A program made the position numbers and the translations under genes. From Nemophila menziesii (lineage: Eukaryota; Streptophyta; Magnoliopsida; Boraginales; Hydrophyllaceae): a stretch of 64,000 nt of DNA. The notes under the pieces are model-generated. The model was not told the origin of the DNA. It saw only the letters and a program-made list of their open reading frames with translations, and did not search any database. Positions 38,760 through 50,600 of this stretch are shown piece by piece (positions within the stretch are counted from its first letter, which is position 1; each line of letters starts with the position of its first letter). The stretch covers positions 8,742,001 to 8,806,000 of the forward strand of contig JARWIR010000008.1 of NCBI GenBank assembly GCA_029959085.1, written 5' to 3'.

Positions 38760-39970
38760 AATATCTTTGTTGACAGTAATTGAATATCTTTCATGTTAAT
38801 CGATTTATCCCATAAAATGAATATATTCTTACCATTATTGACTTTATGATGTATAAAATTGAATAATGTATTTCTGGTTTTAAGTAATTGTTTTCACATC
38901 TAAGTAAGACATCGTTTTTTTATCTAGGCTACATATACAATAGTTTTTATTAAGTTGTTATCAAAGAAAAAAACTAGCAAAGCAAAAAGTAATAATTCTC
39001 TCTCTCGAATATGATGACTCCCCTTTTTCTCAAAAAATAAACCGTAATTCTCTTTACATATTTTTTCAATCTATCATACTAATTTGGAGTTTCGATTGTT
39101 TAGTCCCAGTATTTCTCTTTGGATTGGGTATGGAGTTATCCTCAGATGGCGTGTTGGAGTGCAAGACTGTATCTAAGAAGGCTTTTATTGGAAATTGGAA
39201 GGTTTCGAATAGAGATATGAAGATCAAGACAAGGAAAGGAAAACAAACAAGGATGAGTTTTAATCGACGTAAAAGCGTGTGGATAGAGTCGACCTTATAG
39301 GAGTCGAATGGTTTTCTGATGGAAAGGAGAAAAGAAAGGGATGTCTGAGGTCTAACACACTAGGTGCTCGATACAAGGCCAAGATGAAGAGGATACTTGG
39401 AGAAGGAGTTTTAATGATGACCTACAAACTACAACCTACTACCAATAATGTACGAGTAAAGAAGATTAGACTAATTATTACCCTAAGCAGCAAGCGTGTG
39501 GTGAGGACAGTAAGGAGAACAATCAGCTGACACGGGTTAAAGAGTGGAGTTGCCAAAACGAGATTCGAGAACAGCTAGAAGGAAGGTTGAGGAGGCTAAT
39601 CATTACAGCACATCGAGGAGCGAGAAGGCGTTTCAGGTTTCAATATATATTTTATTTTACTAACTACTTATGTTGTCAAATGCAGGATAAAGATAATTAT
39701 TACACTTTTCAAATTAATAAGAACGAGGAGAAGATGGAAAGACACTCTAAACTTTGCAGTACTCAATGTCTTGGAGGGAAGGCCAGTTTGGAGTACTATA
39801 TAAATAACATTTACTCCCCTACAAACTTACCTCAATCCATCCTTACATTAGTAATTATTAAACAGATAGTTCTAGTGTTTGCCTCTGCAAAAACTCCTTC
39901 TTTTAAAACTGTGTCATCAACCTTTACAGCCTACATTTTCTTTCACCACACAAAAAAGAACAACACTCGT
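38760..39970. other. Region before the plus-strand LINE, possibly its 5' UTR
   Basis: From about 39120 the base composition rises and short open frames appear (39279-39530, 39587-40021), but none match a known protein. It directly precedes LINE ORF1 and may be its 5' untranslated region. The left part (38760-39110) is plain AT-rich sequence. Confidence 0.35.
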
Positions 39971-40395
39971 ATCAAAGCTATGGCAACCCGTGAATGTCAT
40001 GCACTCCCTATTGTTCCCTAAATGAACGTAATATAAGAAGATTGGGTGTCATCGATATAGGTAACAAAGCTAGTCTGGTCCATAGTTTAAGAGTGGACAT
40101 GGCCATCATTTTAAGAGCTGTTACTGAAGCAGCTATACGAGTGGTTAGTCTAAGGAGAGCAATTGAAGAAAGGCTTCAGAATATCAGAACTAATGAACAA
40201 CTCCTTCAAGCTTGAAATCTTTAATCAACAGAACTTTAAAAAGATTTGGGACTCAAGACCAGCTATCTTTTCAAAACTCATTTTGGAATGACTCTGTGGT
40301 CTCAAGAAGTTGACTTTGAAGCCGTTAACACAGATTACTCGTCGGTTTGGGTACTAATTAAAGGACTGGCATTTAAATAGAACAATATTAATACT

Positions 40396-40731
40396 GTGAG
40401 AGCTTTACAAGTGTGCTTTGTAAAAAATGAAGCTATTGATCTCCCAGAAGAGTCTACTACCGATGTTAAAGTGTTGAGATTCAGGGTTAAGTTCAATATT
40501 AAACACCCACTTCCCCCTGGTACGTATCTTTTACAAGAAGAGGGGGCGGGATGGGTGGTTTTCCAGTATGAAAATACGGGTTCACGCTGCTTAAGATGTG
40601 GAAGAGTAGGACACCGATACAGAGAGTGCAAGGTTAAAGGAGTGAAAGTTATTGAAGATATTGACGAAAGAAGGAAGAGCAGCTGGAGTATTGAAAACGT
40701 ACCAAAATTTCCACCTTTTAATCCTATATAG
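40396..40731 (+). CDS. LINE ORF1 segment with CCHC zinc knuckle
   Basis: An open stretch of 112 codons inside the LINE. It carries the C-terminal part of a DUF4283-like domain (VLRFRVKFNIKHPLPPGTY) and a C-X2-C-X4-H-X4-C knuckle at CLRCGRVGHRYREC. ORF1 proteins of this type bind the element's RNA. Stops at both ends split it from the rest of ORF1, so no full ORF1 protein can be made. Confidence 0.7.
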   Translation: MRALQVCFVKNEAIDLPEESTTDVKVLRFRVKFNIKHPLPPGTYLLQEEGAGWVVFQYENTGSRCLRCGRVGHRYRECKVKGVKVIEDIDERRKSSWSIENVPKFPPFNPI

Positions 40732-41637
40732 GGGTTAATGGACAATCTAGATCGTAAGTTTGTTACTTGTGTTTTTAATAAGAAACGTGGGATGGAATTT
40801 GCAGGAAAATACAAAAAAATGTTAACAAGAGTCAAGGTGTAATTGTTATCCGTGAAAACCAAGATGTTGACCTAAGCATGTACAACTATATTATAACTGG
40901 AGGAAGCGAGGCTAGAAATAAAGAAAAGGAGTTAGAAGAGGAGAAAGAAAGCGAGGAACGTGACTGGATAGAGTAGAATCGACAAGTACAGGAGCTCAGG
41001 GACGAACTCAACGACTCAACTCGCAAAATTAAGGAATTCAAAAACTGAATGGGAGTTAAAAGAAGAATATTGCTAGCATGAAATCCATTCTTCTACAGAT
41101 TGGTTTCAAAGTGGGGGGAGGTGGGAAGCTCGAACGCGGACAAAGGGAAACAGAAAGTCCATTTAACTGTTGATAGCTCGTCTAGTTTCAAAGGGGTAGG
41201 TGATAAAAACACGAAGACTAAGAGAACTAGGGAGGTTAGTAATATGGAAGGAGGGAAAAGTATGCCAATTGGGAAGTCATCAATTGCTGGTACATTTAAA
41301 AAGATGAGAGTTGTGGATAATAGTATGAGTTTAAAGGACGATAATAAGTACAAATTGCTGAAGGAGGAGCAGGGAGAGAAGGAGTAAACAAGGACTTTGA
41401 AGAAACGAAAGACTACAAAAAATGGTAGATGATTTTGACTCGCAAATGGAGCTAGAAGAGGAGGATGATGGTAGCAACAACAATGAAGGAGACTATTATG
41501 CTGAAGGTTGCGAGGGGAGAGACGATGAGAACAACATGAGTTATATATACGAAGATGCTGAAGAAAAGGATAAACACTTCAATGACACACATAAGGGAGG
41601 AGCCTACTCCTATGGAAAATCCGCGAATGAAGGATGA

Positions 41638-42315
41638 GTGTTCTACTTTGGAACTGTCAGGGGAATCCGTGCCCCTTTGACAATTTCTCAGCTTCGAGCT
41701 ATGGTGGCACATTTTAAACCGTCAATGGCAATCTTTAGTGAAACTATGTTGAGGGAGGTCGACTCCCGATACATAGTAACAAGGCTTGGTTTTGGAAGGA
41801 AGTTTTTTGTTGACTCCACTGGTAGCGCCTTTCACTCAGGGGGTTTTATGATTTTGTGGCATCCTTTTGTTTGTCTTTCAGTTATTTTCAGTTGTTCTTT
41901 TTATGCCGTTTTAAAAATTAATGAACTCTCTTTTTGCTATTATTTTATTTGCATTAATTCCCCCAATGATTTTAAGGATATAAAAAGAATATATGATGAA
42001 ATATATACTTGGGGCAAGGACATTAACGAACCATGGATTATCTTGGGAGATTTCAATGAAATTTTAAACATCAACAAGAAGAGTAGCAGTAACCCTGCTG
42101 ATATAAATCATATTAACGAGTTCAAATTTTTTACTTTTACTAACTCTCTACTTGATATTAACACTAAAGGATGTTTTTTCACTTGGTCAAACAGGATGGT
42201 CGGGGGAAAACATGTCAAAACAAGAATAGAAAGAGTTTTGGCTACATATGAATGGATTACTAAGTTCCTGAGAGCACAAGTGTTCGTGCCTCCGACAAGT
42301 GGGTCCGATCATTGA
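41638..42315 (+). CDS. LINE apurinic-like endonuclease domain, truncated by an LTR
   Basis: About 225 codons are open. Conserved parts of the EEP endonuclease fold are visible: SETM with the catalytic Glu, GDFNEIL with the Asp/Asn pair, CFFTWSN, and the start of the final SDHS motif. The frame runs into the LTR at 42313, whose first bases supply the stop. Beyond the LTR the same frame resumes with STLVLNL. The enzyme nicks target DNA to prime reverse transcription. Confidence 0.85.
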   Translation: MFYFGTVRGIRAPLTISQLRAMVAHFKPSMAIFSETMLREVDSRYIVTRLGFGRKFFVDSTGSAFHSGGFMILWHPFVCLSVIFSCSFYAVLKINELSFCYYFICINSPNDFKDIKRIYDEIYTWGKDINEPWIILGDFNEILNINKKSSSNPADINHINEFKFFTFTNSLLDINTKGCFFTWSNRMVGGKHVKTRIERVLATYEWITKFLRAQVFVPPTSGSDH

Positions 42316-43904
42316 TGTCTCCCTAATTGTTCTTATTTTAGACCCTTGGGAGACATCATTTTTTATGTTTATTTAATCATTTTGATAGACTTTAGGACTA
42401 ATAATGCAATATTCCAAATTTCCTCTTTATTTTCTAATATTTTTGATTTATTAAACTTTTGCGCGTAATCTTGTGTATTTTAGTGGAAAGTTTGTAGGTT
42501 TTGAATATTAGCTAAGAGAGGAATCCGAGAAGAAAGTCAAAGATCGTGATATGGAGTCAAAGCTTGAAGATAAATCTCGAAAAGAATTATATTCTGAAGC
42601 TGCAAATCTGGAAAACAGGCCAAAGATTGCTGATTTCGAGGCACTTTCGAGTTGATTTAGCCGCTGACATTTGAAGAGATTATTTTCCTTATCGAGTTAC
42701 GGAAATTTAGCAAGTGATTTGAGGTCAATCGGAGTTATAACGAATCGGATAGAGCTGTTTTAGTGGAGGTGGTGCAGCAGTTACGGGATCTTGGGCTTAG
42801 AATATGGACTTGGGCTTTTCTAAAATGGCTTTTTATTTAAAATAAAGCCCTAGTCCGATTTTACTAGTATAAATAGGCCTTTAGACCTCATTATTTCTTA
42901 CCTCTCATTTTATTCTTCAATTCAAAATCATCCTTAGAAGAGGGTGTCCAGAGAAGAAGCAGAAGCAAGGAAAAGAAGAAGTCAAGAGCTGGAGACTGTC
43001 TATATCTCCAATTCGCAGCCAAACCAATTCCGAAATTAGGTTTCTCTGTATTTTTTTTCTGTAAACAATATGAGTTTTATTATTTTTAATTTAGTTTTAT
43101 TTTCCATTAGCATGAGCTAATTTCTCTTAGTGCTTGAAAACGCATAATGGGTGAATCCCTATTCTATTGATTTTCATATGTTTGAATTTGGGTTTTAATT
43201 AATTAAATCAAATTATGTCTTTTACATTTTTCTGTAATTTGTGATTATTTACTGTTCTTAGAGTCGCGAACTAATAACAGGTTTTGATATCTAGGCTATT
43301 CCACATAGTGGCATGTGGATCATCTTGACGGGGGGTTTAGGTGAAGAATCAATTACAGAATATAAAATAGAAACTATTTGACTTTGACGAGCGTAGTTAA
43401 TTTTATGGCCAATGAGGTAATTTTATCTTAATCATTCGAAGGTGGATCATAATCACCCGGACGGGGTTTGTGACACCCTAGAATAGCTTCGTAGTCCACC
43501 CTGACGGGGGTACGAGATTCCCGAATCCCGACCAATGTCAATTGACCAATTTGCCCCTTAAACAACATATGTTATGAAATAGAGTTAGGAGAATCCCTTG
43601 CGTCTTTCAAGTACTGTCTGCTCATATTTGCGTCTCACCTTTATTTACTTGCATCTAGTTATTTATTTGCATTTTTACATTAGTCTTTCATACTTAGGAT
43701 TAGTAAAAACAAACCAAATCAATTATCAAATCATTTACTGCTTTCATAAGTGCAATCATTCATTAATTGATAAGCATTGTAGTTAACCATACCGTCCCTG
43801 CGAACGATCCTGTTTATCACTATTATTACTTGGGACAACCGTACACTTGCGGTTGTGGTTCTCTTACTTATTGCATTATTTTTAGAACACTCAAAGGACC
43901 ACCA
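42313..43904 (+). mobile_element. Solo LTR (TGATGTCTCC family) inside LINE endonuclease
   Basis: A 1592-bp LTR, TGATGTCTCCC...AAAGGACCACCA, with a perfect 5-bp duplication ATCAT (42308-42312, 43905-43909). The start carries the conserved hairpin (arm repeated at 42349-42358). No primer-binding site or internal region. It lies exactly inside the SDHS codons of the LINE endonuclease. Confidence 0.93.
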
Positions 43905-44832
43905 ATCATTCTACCCTTGTTCTTAATTTAGATATTAATATGACTCATAATTTTAAGCACTTTAAGTTTAAAACTCACTGGATTGAAGACGAGAACTGTA
44001 GACCGACAGTAGAAAGAGGATGAAATATCCAAGATATACAACCAATTAAGAGAAATTTTGTTAAAAAAAGGACAATACAATTATAGAACTAAAAAGTTGA
44101 ATTAAAAAAACTTTTAAAAATCATGAAACTGAAATCAAACGATTATAAGAGAAGCTAATAAAAATTAATAATGGCACTCCATCGGAAGATTTAATTAAAG
44201 AAGAGCAAGAAATCAAAGAGAAAATTAAGTATGAATACGCATGCGAGGAAAAATATTGGGGAGATAGATCTAGACAAAATTGGTCGAAATTCAGAATAAA
44301 AATACTAAATTTTTCCATATGGCTACTATATAAATGAGAAAAATAAAGAGAGTAACCAGGATTAGAAATGAGCAAGGTATTTGGAAAGAGGATGCGACTG
44401 AGATTAAAGAATGCTTCAAAGGTTTCTACAAAAAATTGTTTCGGAAATAACCGACAGATAATGAAATTATGGAAGAAGCTACAAAAAATATTTCCCCTAA
44501 AATAAATGATTTAATGAATTATGAACTTACAAGGGCACCTACTAAGGAGGAGGTGGAAAGGGCTGTTTGGGAACTTTCTGCGTCAAAAGCACCATGTCTT
44601 GATGGCATTATGGTAATTTTACAGAGAATTATGGGACATCATTAAATAGGATGTACTCAAAATAGTAAGTGATTTTTTCGAAAATAACTATAGTCTGGAA
44701 GGTCTTAGTGACACTCTCTTAACTCTTATACCCAAAGGTGATACCCAATAGGGGCTCGGGGATTTTAGACCTATTTCCTGTGTTAATTTTATTTATAAAA
44801 TTATCTCATAAATCCTGGCTAACAGATTACAG

Positions 44833-45624
44833 GTGATAATGGACAAGATAGTCTCTCAAACACAATCAGCTTTTATAAAAGGAAGAGCAATACATGACAA
44901 CATACTTATAGGGCAAGAAATCTCCTTCTTCATGAGCAGGAAGAGGAAAAATAAAAAGCATATGGTAGCAATAAAAATTGATATGACTAAGGCATATGAT
45001 CAGGTGACTTGGGATTTCTTACTACTTGTTCTTTATAAATTAGGCTTTTGTGAAAAATGGATTAGGTGGATTAGGAATTGCATTGAATCAGTGTCTTTTA
45101 ATATTAACCTTAATGGGGAGAGGCTACCGAGTTTCCAGCCACATAGAGGTTTGAGACAAGGTGACCCTTTATCTCCTTTTTGTTTTTCTATTATGACTGA
45201 AGCTCTTATTAGTAGTATGGAGCATTATACTAATAGTGGATATGTGAAAGTTATACAGATTAATAGAAACTGTCCAGAAATCTCTCACCTTATTTTTACG
45301 GATGACTCCTTATTTTTCCTATATATTGATGACACAGATTTACAGAATTTCAGTGAATGTTTAGATATATATTGTAAAGGACCGGGACAAGGAATCAATT
45401 TTAATAAATCTGCAATGATATTTAGTAAAGAAAATCCCCAAACTGCTAGAGAAACTGTAAGTATGCAAATAGGCATCAAGGAAACTTGTGACCTGGGGAA
45501 TTACCTAGGAATTCCTTTATGTCATAAGCGATCGAAGGTAGAATCTTTGGAATGGATAGCAAAGAATATTTTTAAGTGCACAGAAGGCTGGAAAGCAAAA
45601 TTATTATCAGAAGGAGGGAAATAA
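44833..45624 (+). CDS. LINE reverse transcriptase domain (partial)
   Basis: 264 codons are open, covering fingers and palm: QSAFIKGRAIHDNILIGQE, KIDMTKAYDQVTWDF, GLRQGDPLSPFCFSIM, the catalytic FTDDSLFF (45296-45319) and NYLGIPL. Both active-site Asp residues are kept. The upstream part (44500-44830) is readable with stops (for example SAKAPC.DG). The thumb continues after the stop at 45624. Confidence 0.88.
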   Translation: MIMDKIVSQTQSAFIKGRAIHDNILIGQEISFFMSRKRKNKKHMVAIKIDMTKAYDQVTWDFLLLVLYKLGFCEKWIRWIRNCIESVSFNINLNGERLPSFQPHRGLRQGDPLSPFCFSIMTEALISSMEHYTNSGYVKVIQINRNCPEISHLIFTDDSLFFLYIDDTDLQNFSECLDIYCKGPGQGINFNKSAMIFSKENPQTARETVSMQIGIKETCDLGNYLGIPLCHKRSKVESLEWIAKNIFKCTEGWKAKLLSEGGK

Positions 45625-46861
45625 GTTCTTATTATGCCTATTCTACAAGCCCGTTCCAAATTACTATATGTCTATATTTTCGTTCCTATTTCTTTTTGTA
45701 AGATGCTTATTTCTACTATTTCTAATTTATGGTGGAACTCAGGAGAAAGAAATAGAATTCACTGGATTACGTGGGAACAAATAGCCATGGGGAAATTAAT
45801 AGGAGGCCTAGACTTCAAATATCTAAAGAAAATGATACAGCCTTACTAGCGGCACAAGCATGGAGGATTTTGAAAAACCCGGACACGTTAGCTTCAAGAC
45901 TACTACAAGGGATATATTATCATAATAAGAATTTTTGACATATTAAATTAAAACAGAGTAGAACCTGGAGCTGGGCAAGTATAATGGAAGGAAGAGATTT
46001 TCTAAAGAAATATGGAATTTAACAAATAGGTAACGAGGAGGATATTGACATATGGAAAGACAGGTGGATTGATACGCGATGGGAAATGGAGAAACCAATG
46101 AATTGCGACATGAATAAGGTATCACAACTCTTCTATCTTAATACGAACATCTGGAACAAAGAAACTGTTGATGATATTTTTCGCGCTCCTATTATGCCGT
46201 CTATTGTTAAAATTCAGGTTATAGATAGAGTAACAATGATAAATTATATGGACTTTTTCTAAAGAGGGGACATATAATTCTAAAACTGGCTACAAGAAAC
46301 TTGTAGAAGAAATTGAAATAAATGGGCCTCAAAATTCGGATACTCCTAACGGATACAATTCAAAGATATGAAGATAATATGGAAATCTGACACACCCAAG
46401 AAGATGCTTTTTGTGTGGAAAGTTTGTAATAATTTATTCCTACTAAAAATAACTTATACAGAAGGAAGTGTGCAGACTCAAATAAGTGTATTTAGGGATG
46501 CCATGATTCTGATACAGTGGAACATTTGTTATTAACATGTGATATAAGTAAACATATTTGGACAGGAACGTCATTACAAATTAAAATCAAAGAAGATGAT
46601 TAAATCTCGATAACTGATTGGATCATAAAAATTGTGGAAGAATTCACTAAAGAGGTCTGGGATGAAAAAACGGTAATAGACTACTTGATGGTAACAATGT
46701 GGTACATTTGGAAAGGAAAAATGAAGTCTTTACACGAAAATGAAACAATAGACGGAGACGGGATTATATTTGCTACAAATAAACTTATGAAAGAAGTTCA
46801 TGGTATTTATTAGAGGAATATATACAAATTATCGAGGGAAAATCAAAGGATTATACAACAA

Positions 46862-47350
46862 GTGGTGGAAGAACCAAAATATGAAGATGCACACATTATA
46901 ATAAGCTGTGATGCTTCATTTAAAGCTAAGTACGAACCTATGGGAATCGGGGTAAGAATGATAAATAAAACCACGGGAACATCTCAAGACGTGACGATGG
47001 ATATCATGTGTGATACAGCACTGGAGGGTGAGATAAATGCTATTCTTAAAGTGGTCCAAGAATACGAAGGCTACACAAATAAAAGAAAACTAGTGCTGTC
47101 AGATAACCTTGAATGTATTCAAGGTATTAAGCGGATGTCAGCAGCAAGTTGGAAGATCCAACCTATTGTTAGGAAGATCATTCAAAAGGCGGAAAAATTA
47201 CACCCTATTGAGTTTCATTTCATCAATACGAAATTCAACTATCAGGCGGATAAACTTGCGAAAAATGCTAGGCATGGAGCAGAGGTTTCTAGAGCATTTA
47301 CATCGGTGGATTGTCTTAATTCCCTATTCTCTAGATCAGGAGTAGGTTAA
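46862..47350 (+). CDS. LINE C-terminal RNase H domain
   Basis: 162 codons are open (the ATG may not be the true start, since this is the end of a polyprotein). The motifs ISCDASF, ALEGEINAIL, VLSDNLE and NYQADKLAKNARHG give the D-E-D-D catalytic set of the RVT_3 RNase H fold. This domain at the LINE C-terminus is a plant L1 feature. Confidence 0.88.
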   Translation: MVEEPKYEDAHIIISCDASFKAKYEPMGIGVRMINKTTGTSQDVTMDIMCDTALEGEINAILKVVQEYEGYTNKRKLVLSDNLECIQGIKRMSAASWKIQPIVRKIIQKAEKLHPIEFHFINTKFNYQADKLAKNARHGAEVSRAFTSVDCLNSLFSRSGVG

Positions 47351-47370
47351 CGGTTTTCTCTTTTAGTTTG

Positions 47371-47645
47371 GAGTTTTTTTTAAGTTTAACATTTTTTTAT
47401 AAATAATTGGCAATTTAGCATAAAAAAGAAAGTAATTTCAAATTTGGCATAAGGGCTGTATCTTGAACACCGCCATTAGGCAAAATTGTATATCTGTTAA
47501 GGGCGGTGGTTGAATGACCGCCCTTACAATTTTGCTTAAGGGCTGTGTTCAAGGTACAGCCCTTGTGCCAAATCTAAAATTATTTTTCCTTCTATGCTAA
47601 ATTACTAATTATTTATTGAAAAAGTGCTAACATTAAAAAAAACTC
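47371..47645. mobile_element. MULE-type MITE with long TIRs (GAGTTTTTTTTAA)
   Basis: A 275-bp, almost fully palindromic element. The ends GAGTTTTTTTTAA and TTAAAAAAAACTC continue inward for over 100 bp to AAGGGCTGTATCTTGAAC and its complement. A perfect 9-bp duplication TTTAGTTTG flanks it (47362-47370, 47646-47654). It sits 20 bp after the RNase H stop of the plus-strand LINE, where a minus-strand LINE begins. Confidence 0.92.
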
Positions 47646-47654
47646 TTTAGTTTG

Positions 47655-50600
47655 TCATGTTCGCGAATGTTTTTTCTTTGTTTGGTTCCTTGGCACCTTC
47701 CTTAGTCCAAAAAAAAGTTGTTATCAACCAATTTACTCCATAGATTGTTATCATTAGAATACGTTCTCCAGAAGGTAAATAAGAGGCGAACAGTATTAAC
47801 ATCTTCAAGATTAGGGATATTGAGGCCTCCAATTCCTTTTTCGTACACACAGTTGTCCTGTATATTTTTTGCTCCTTGTGTACCATCTAAATTACCTTTC
47901 CAAAGATAGTTGGCTAGTTTTTTGTTAAGTTTATAAATAACCAGTTTAAGTAGTAAGAAGACTTTACACCATAACATGGTCTTGCTTATTAGGACAACAT
48001 TAATCAGCTCAGCTCTACCTGCATAGGAGAATAACTTAGAACTCTATGTGCTAATACTTTGGAAAATCTTTTCAATGAGTAAATTGCCATTAAATGCACT
48101 AAGTTTCTTTGACTTCAGGGGAACACCCAAGTATCTAACTGGCATAGAGCCAATTTTTATGTTCACAATAGAGGAAATATCAATTTGCTCCTGATTAGTA
48201 CCACCAAAAGTATAAGTCATTTTTATGATAATTTATCTTCAGGCCAAAAATCCTAGAGAATAGATCAAGTCCACCTTTCACAATTTGAGAAGAGTTTTTA
48301 TCAGCTTTCAAGAAAATAAGTAAGTCATCAGCAAAAATCATATGATTGATGCATAATTGACTACATTTAGGATGAAATTTGAAGTCCTTACTGATAGCAA
48401 TATGTTAAAATATTCGTGTGAAAACTTGCATACAAATAGTGAATAGATACGGAGAAAGAGGATCTCCTTGTTTGAGACCTCTTCTCCCTTTGAAATAACC
48501 ACAAATACTACCATTTACGCATACTGAATAATTAGGAGTACAAATACACATCTTAATCCACTTGATATAAACTTCAGAAAAGCCAAAGCTATAAGAGTTG
48601 ATCAAGAATTCCCAGTTTATTGTATCAAATGCTTTGTGTAGATAAAGATTGATAGTGCATCTTGGAGAGATATTCTTTTTGTAATAGCCTAAAACCAAGT
48701 CTTGAGAAACTAGAATATTGTTACACAAGAACCTATCACCAACATATGCAGACTGATTAATTGAAATGATAGAATTATGAACAATCTTTAACCTGTTAAA
48801 GAGAAGCGTGGATAATACTTTGTAGATAGTATTAACACGAGATATTGTCTTGAACTTTTTAACATTTGAAGGATTTTTTTCTTTTGGAATCAAAACAATG
48901 TTGGTAGCATTCACTCGACTCAACAATCCACCAGTAGCAAGGCACTGACTGATTGCATTACAAAAATCATCTCATATAATGCTCCAAGTAGTTTTGTAGA
49001 AGAAAGAATTCATCTCATCTGGCCCTGAAATTTTATTTTATTTCTTCCATTCTGAATAGAGTAATAAGGCTGAGTTTATGAGCACCAAAGATACTAGTAT
49101 TGACAACTCTCTTAATGATATTACTTGACCATATTTCTTGATCAAAATCCTCGGAAGCAAGTAATTTTGTATAGAAATAAACAAAATCATTACAAATGAG
49201 ATCAAGATCCATAATCACACTACCATATTCTTTAATAATAGTTGAAACATAATGATGTCTCCCGTTTTGTAATAAATATATGCCCTTAGGAGACATCATT
49301 TTAGGTGGAAACTAAACTTATTTGAAAGACTTTTATACTTATTTTAATATATTACACTTTCTCCCTTCAGAATTATGATATTGCATTTTCATAGATTTTG
49401 TGCGTTAATTTGTTTGTTTTTAGTGTAATGATTTTAGGTGCATGGATGCTATGGAGCACCAAGATGAGGAGGAGAAGTGAAGATTAAAGTCCTAAATCAA
49501 GCCGAGAAGTTAAAGAAAGAAGGCACCACTCAAGGAGTTGACAAAAACTGGATAGCTGTTACTAATTGCTGATTTCGAGCCATATAGGCACTAATTTGGG
49601 TCTGGAGATTCAAAGGAGAAAGACGCTCTTCCGAGTTATCGCGAATTGAGGACTGGAATCAGGTGATTTGGACGTGAGACGCAATAGTTACGTCTGTTTT
49701 ACTAAAAGGTGTACATCAGTTACGAGATTTGCTAAATTAGACTTGGGCTTTTTATCAGTTGACTTAATATTATTAATTAAAAAGCACAATCCGATTTAGT
49801 AAGTATAAATAGCATTTTAAAACTCATTTTATAGTATGCTTCATTATTTTCCAAGTCAGAGTAAAAGGGAGAAGAGAGAGCAGAAACTGGAGAATTCCTA
49901 TTTTTCCAACAACAGTTCAATCCAACTCCTCAATTTGGTCATTTATTTTATTTATGTAATTTAGGATAATGAATAATTTTATTTTATTTTCAGTTTTTAC
50001 TTTGAACATGAGCTAAATCCTTAGTACTTGAAAATCACATTTATGGGTTAAACCCTAATCTATTTAATTAATGTTTTTCTGAATTTGGGATTTTATGATT
50101 TAATTTAAGTGGGTATTTTGTATTGGCTATTATAGTGAATTTATTTACTATTTTTATTCTAATCAACTAGAAATAGGTTATAGTATATAGGCTATTCACT
50201 ACGTGACAATTGATCGCCTTTACGGTGCGTTTAATTACGAACCTAGGTAATAGACATGTGGTGTCTGTTATTGACCGACAGGCTTGACTAACCACATAGC
50301 CAATGAGCTGAGAGACTTCACATCCAAAAGTAGGTATAATCATGTTAACGGGGTTTGTAATACCGTAGGATAGCTCCTAAGTCCACCCTGACGGGGGTTA
50401 GGAGATATTAGAGTCCCGACTATAACACAAATACCAGTTTAGCCCTTAAATTAAAGCATTGATTATAGAGATTTAGGTGGACCCCTTGCGAGACTCAAGT
50501 ACACTTCTCATCTTTGAATCCACACTTCTTTGTTTTCAATTTATTTACTTTCTGTTGATCTCAGTAATTTATTAAATTGCGTATCATAGTTTAATATTCA

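Larger units (their letters stand above)
39980..47350 (+). mobile_element. Near-complete L1-type LINE, interrupted by a solo LTR
   Basis: Domains in order: ORF1 beginning near ATG 39979, DUF4283-like (VDFEAVNTDYSSVWVLIKG about 40310-40370), zinc knuckle CLRCGRVGHRYREC (40588-40629), acidic tail (41422-41637); endonuclease 41638-42312 continuing at 43910 (SETM, GDFNEIL, CFFTWSN, SDHS); reverse transcriptase 44510-45900 (KIDMTKAYDQVTWDF, GLRQGDPLSPF, catalytic FTDDSLFF); zinc-finger linker (about 46380-46560); RNase H 46862-47350 (SCDASF, SDNLE, ADKLAKNARHG). The endonuclease, palm and RNase H are each open over long stretches, but stops lie in ORF1, the linker and around 44030-44830. The best-preserved LINE here. 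Confidence 0.9.
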
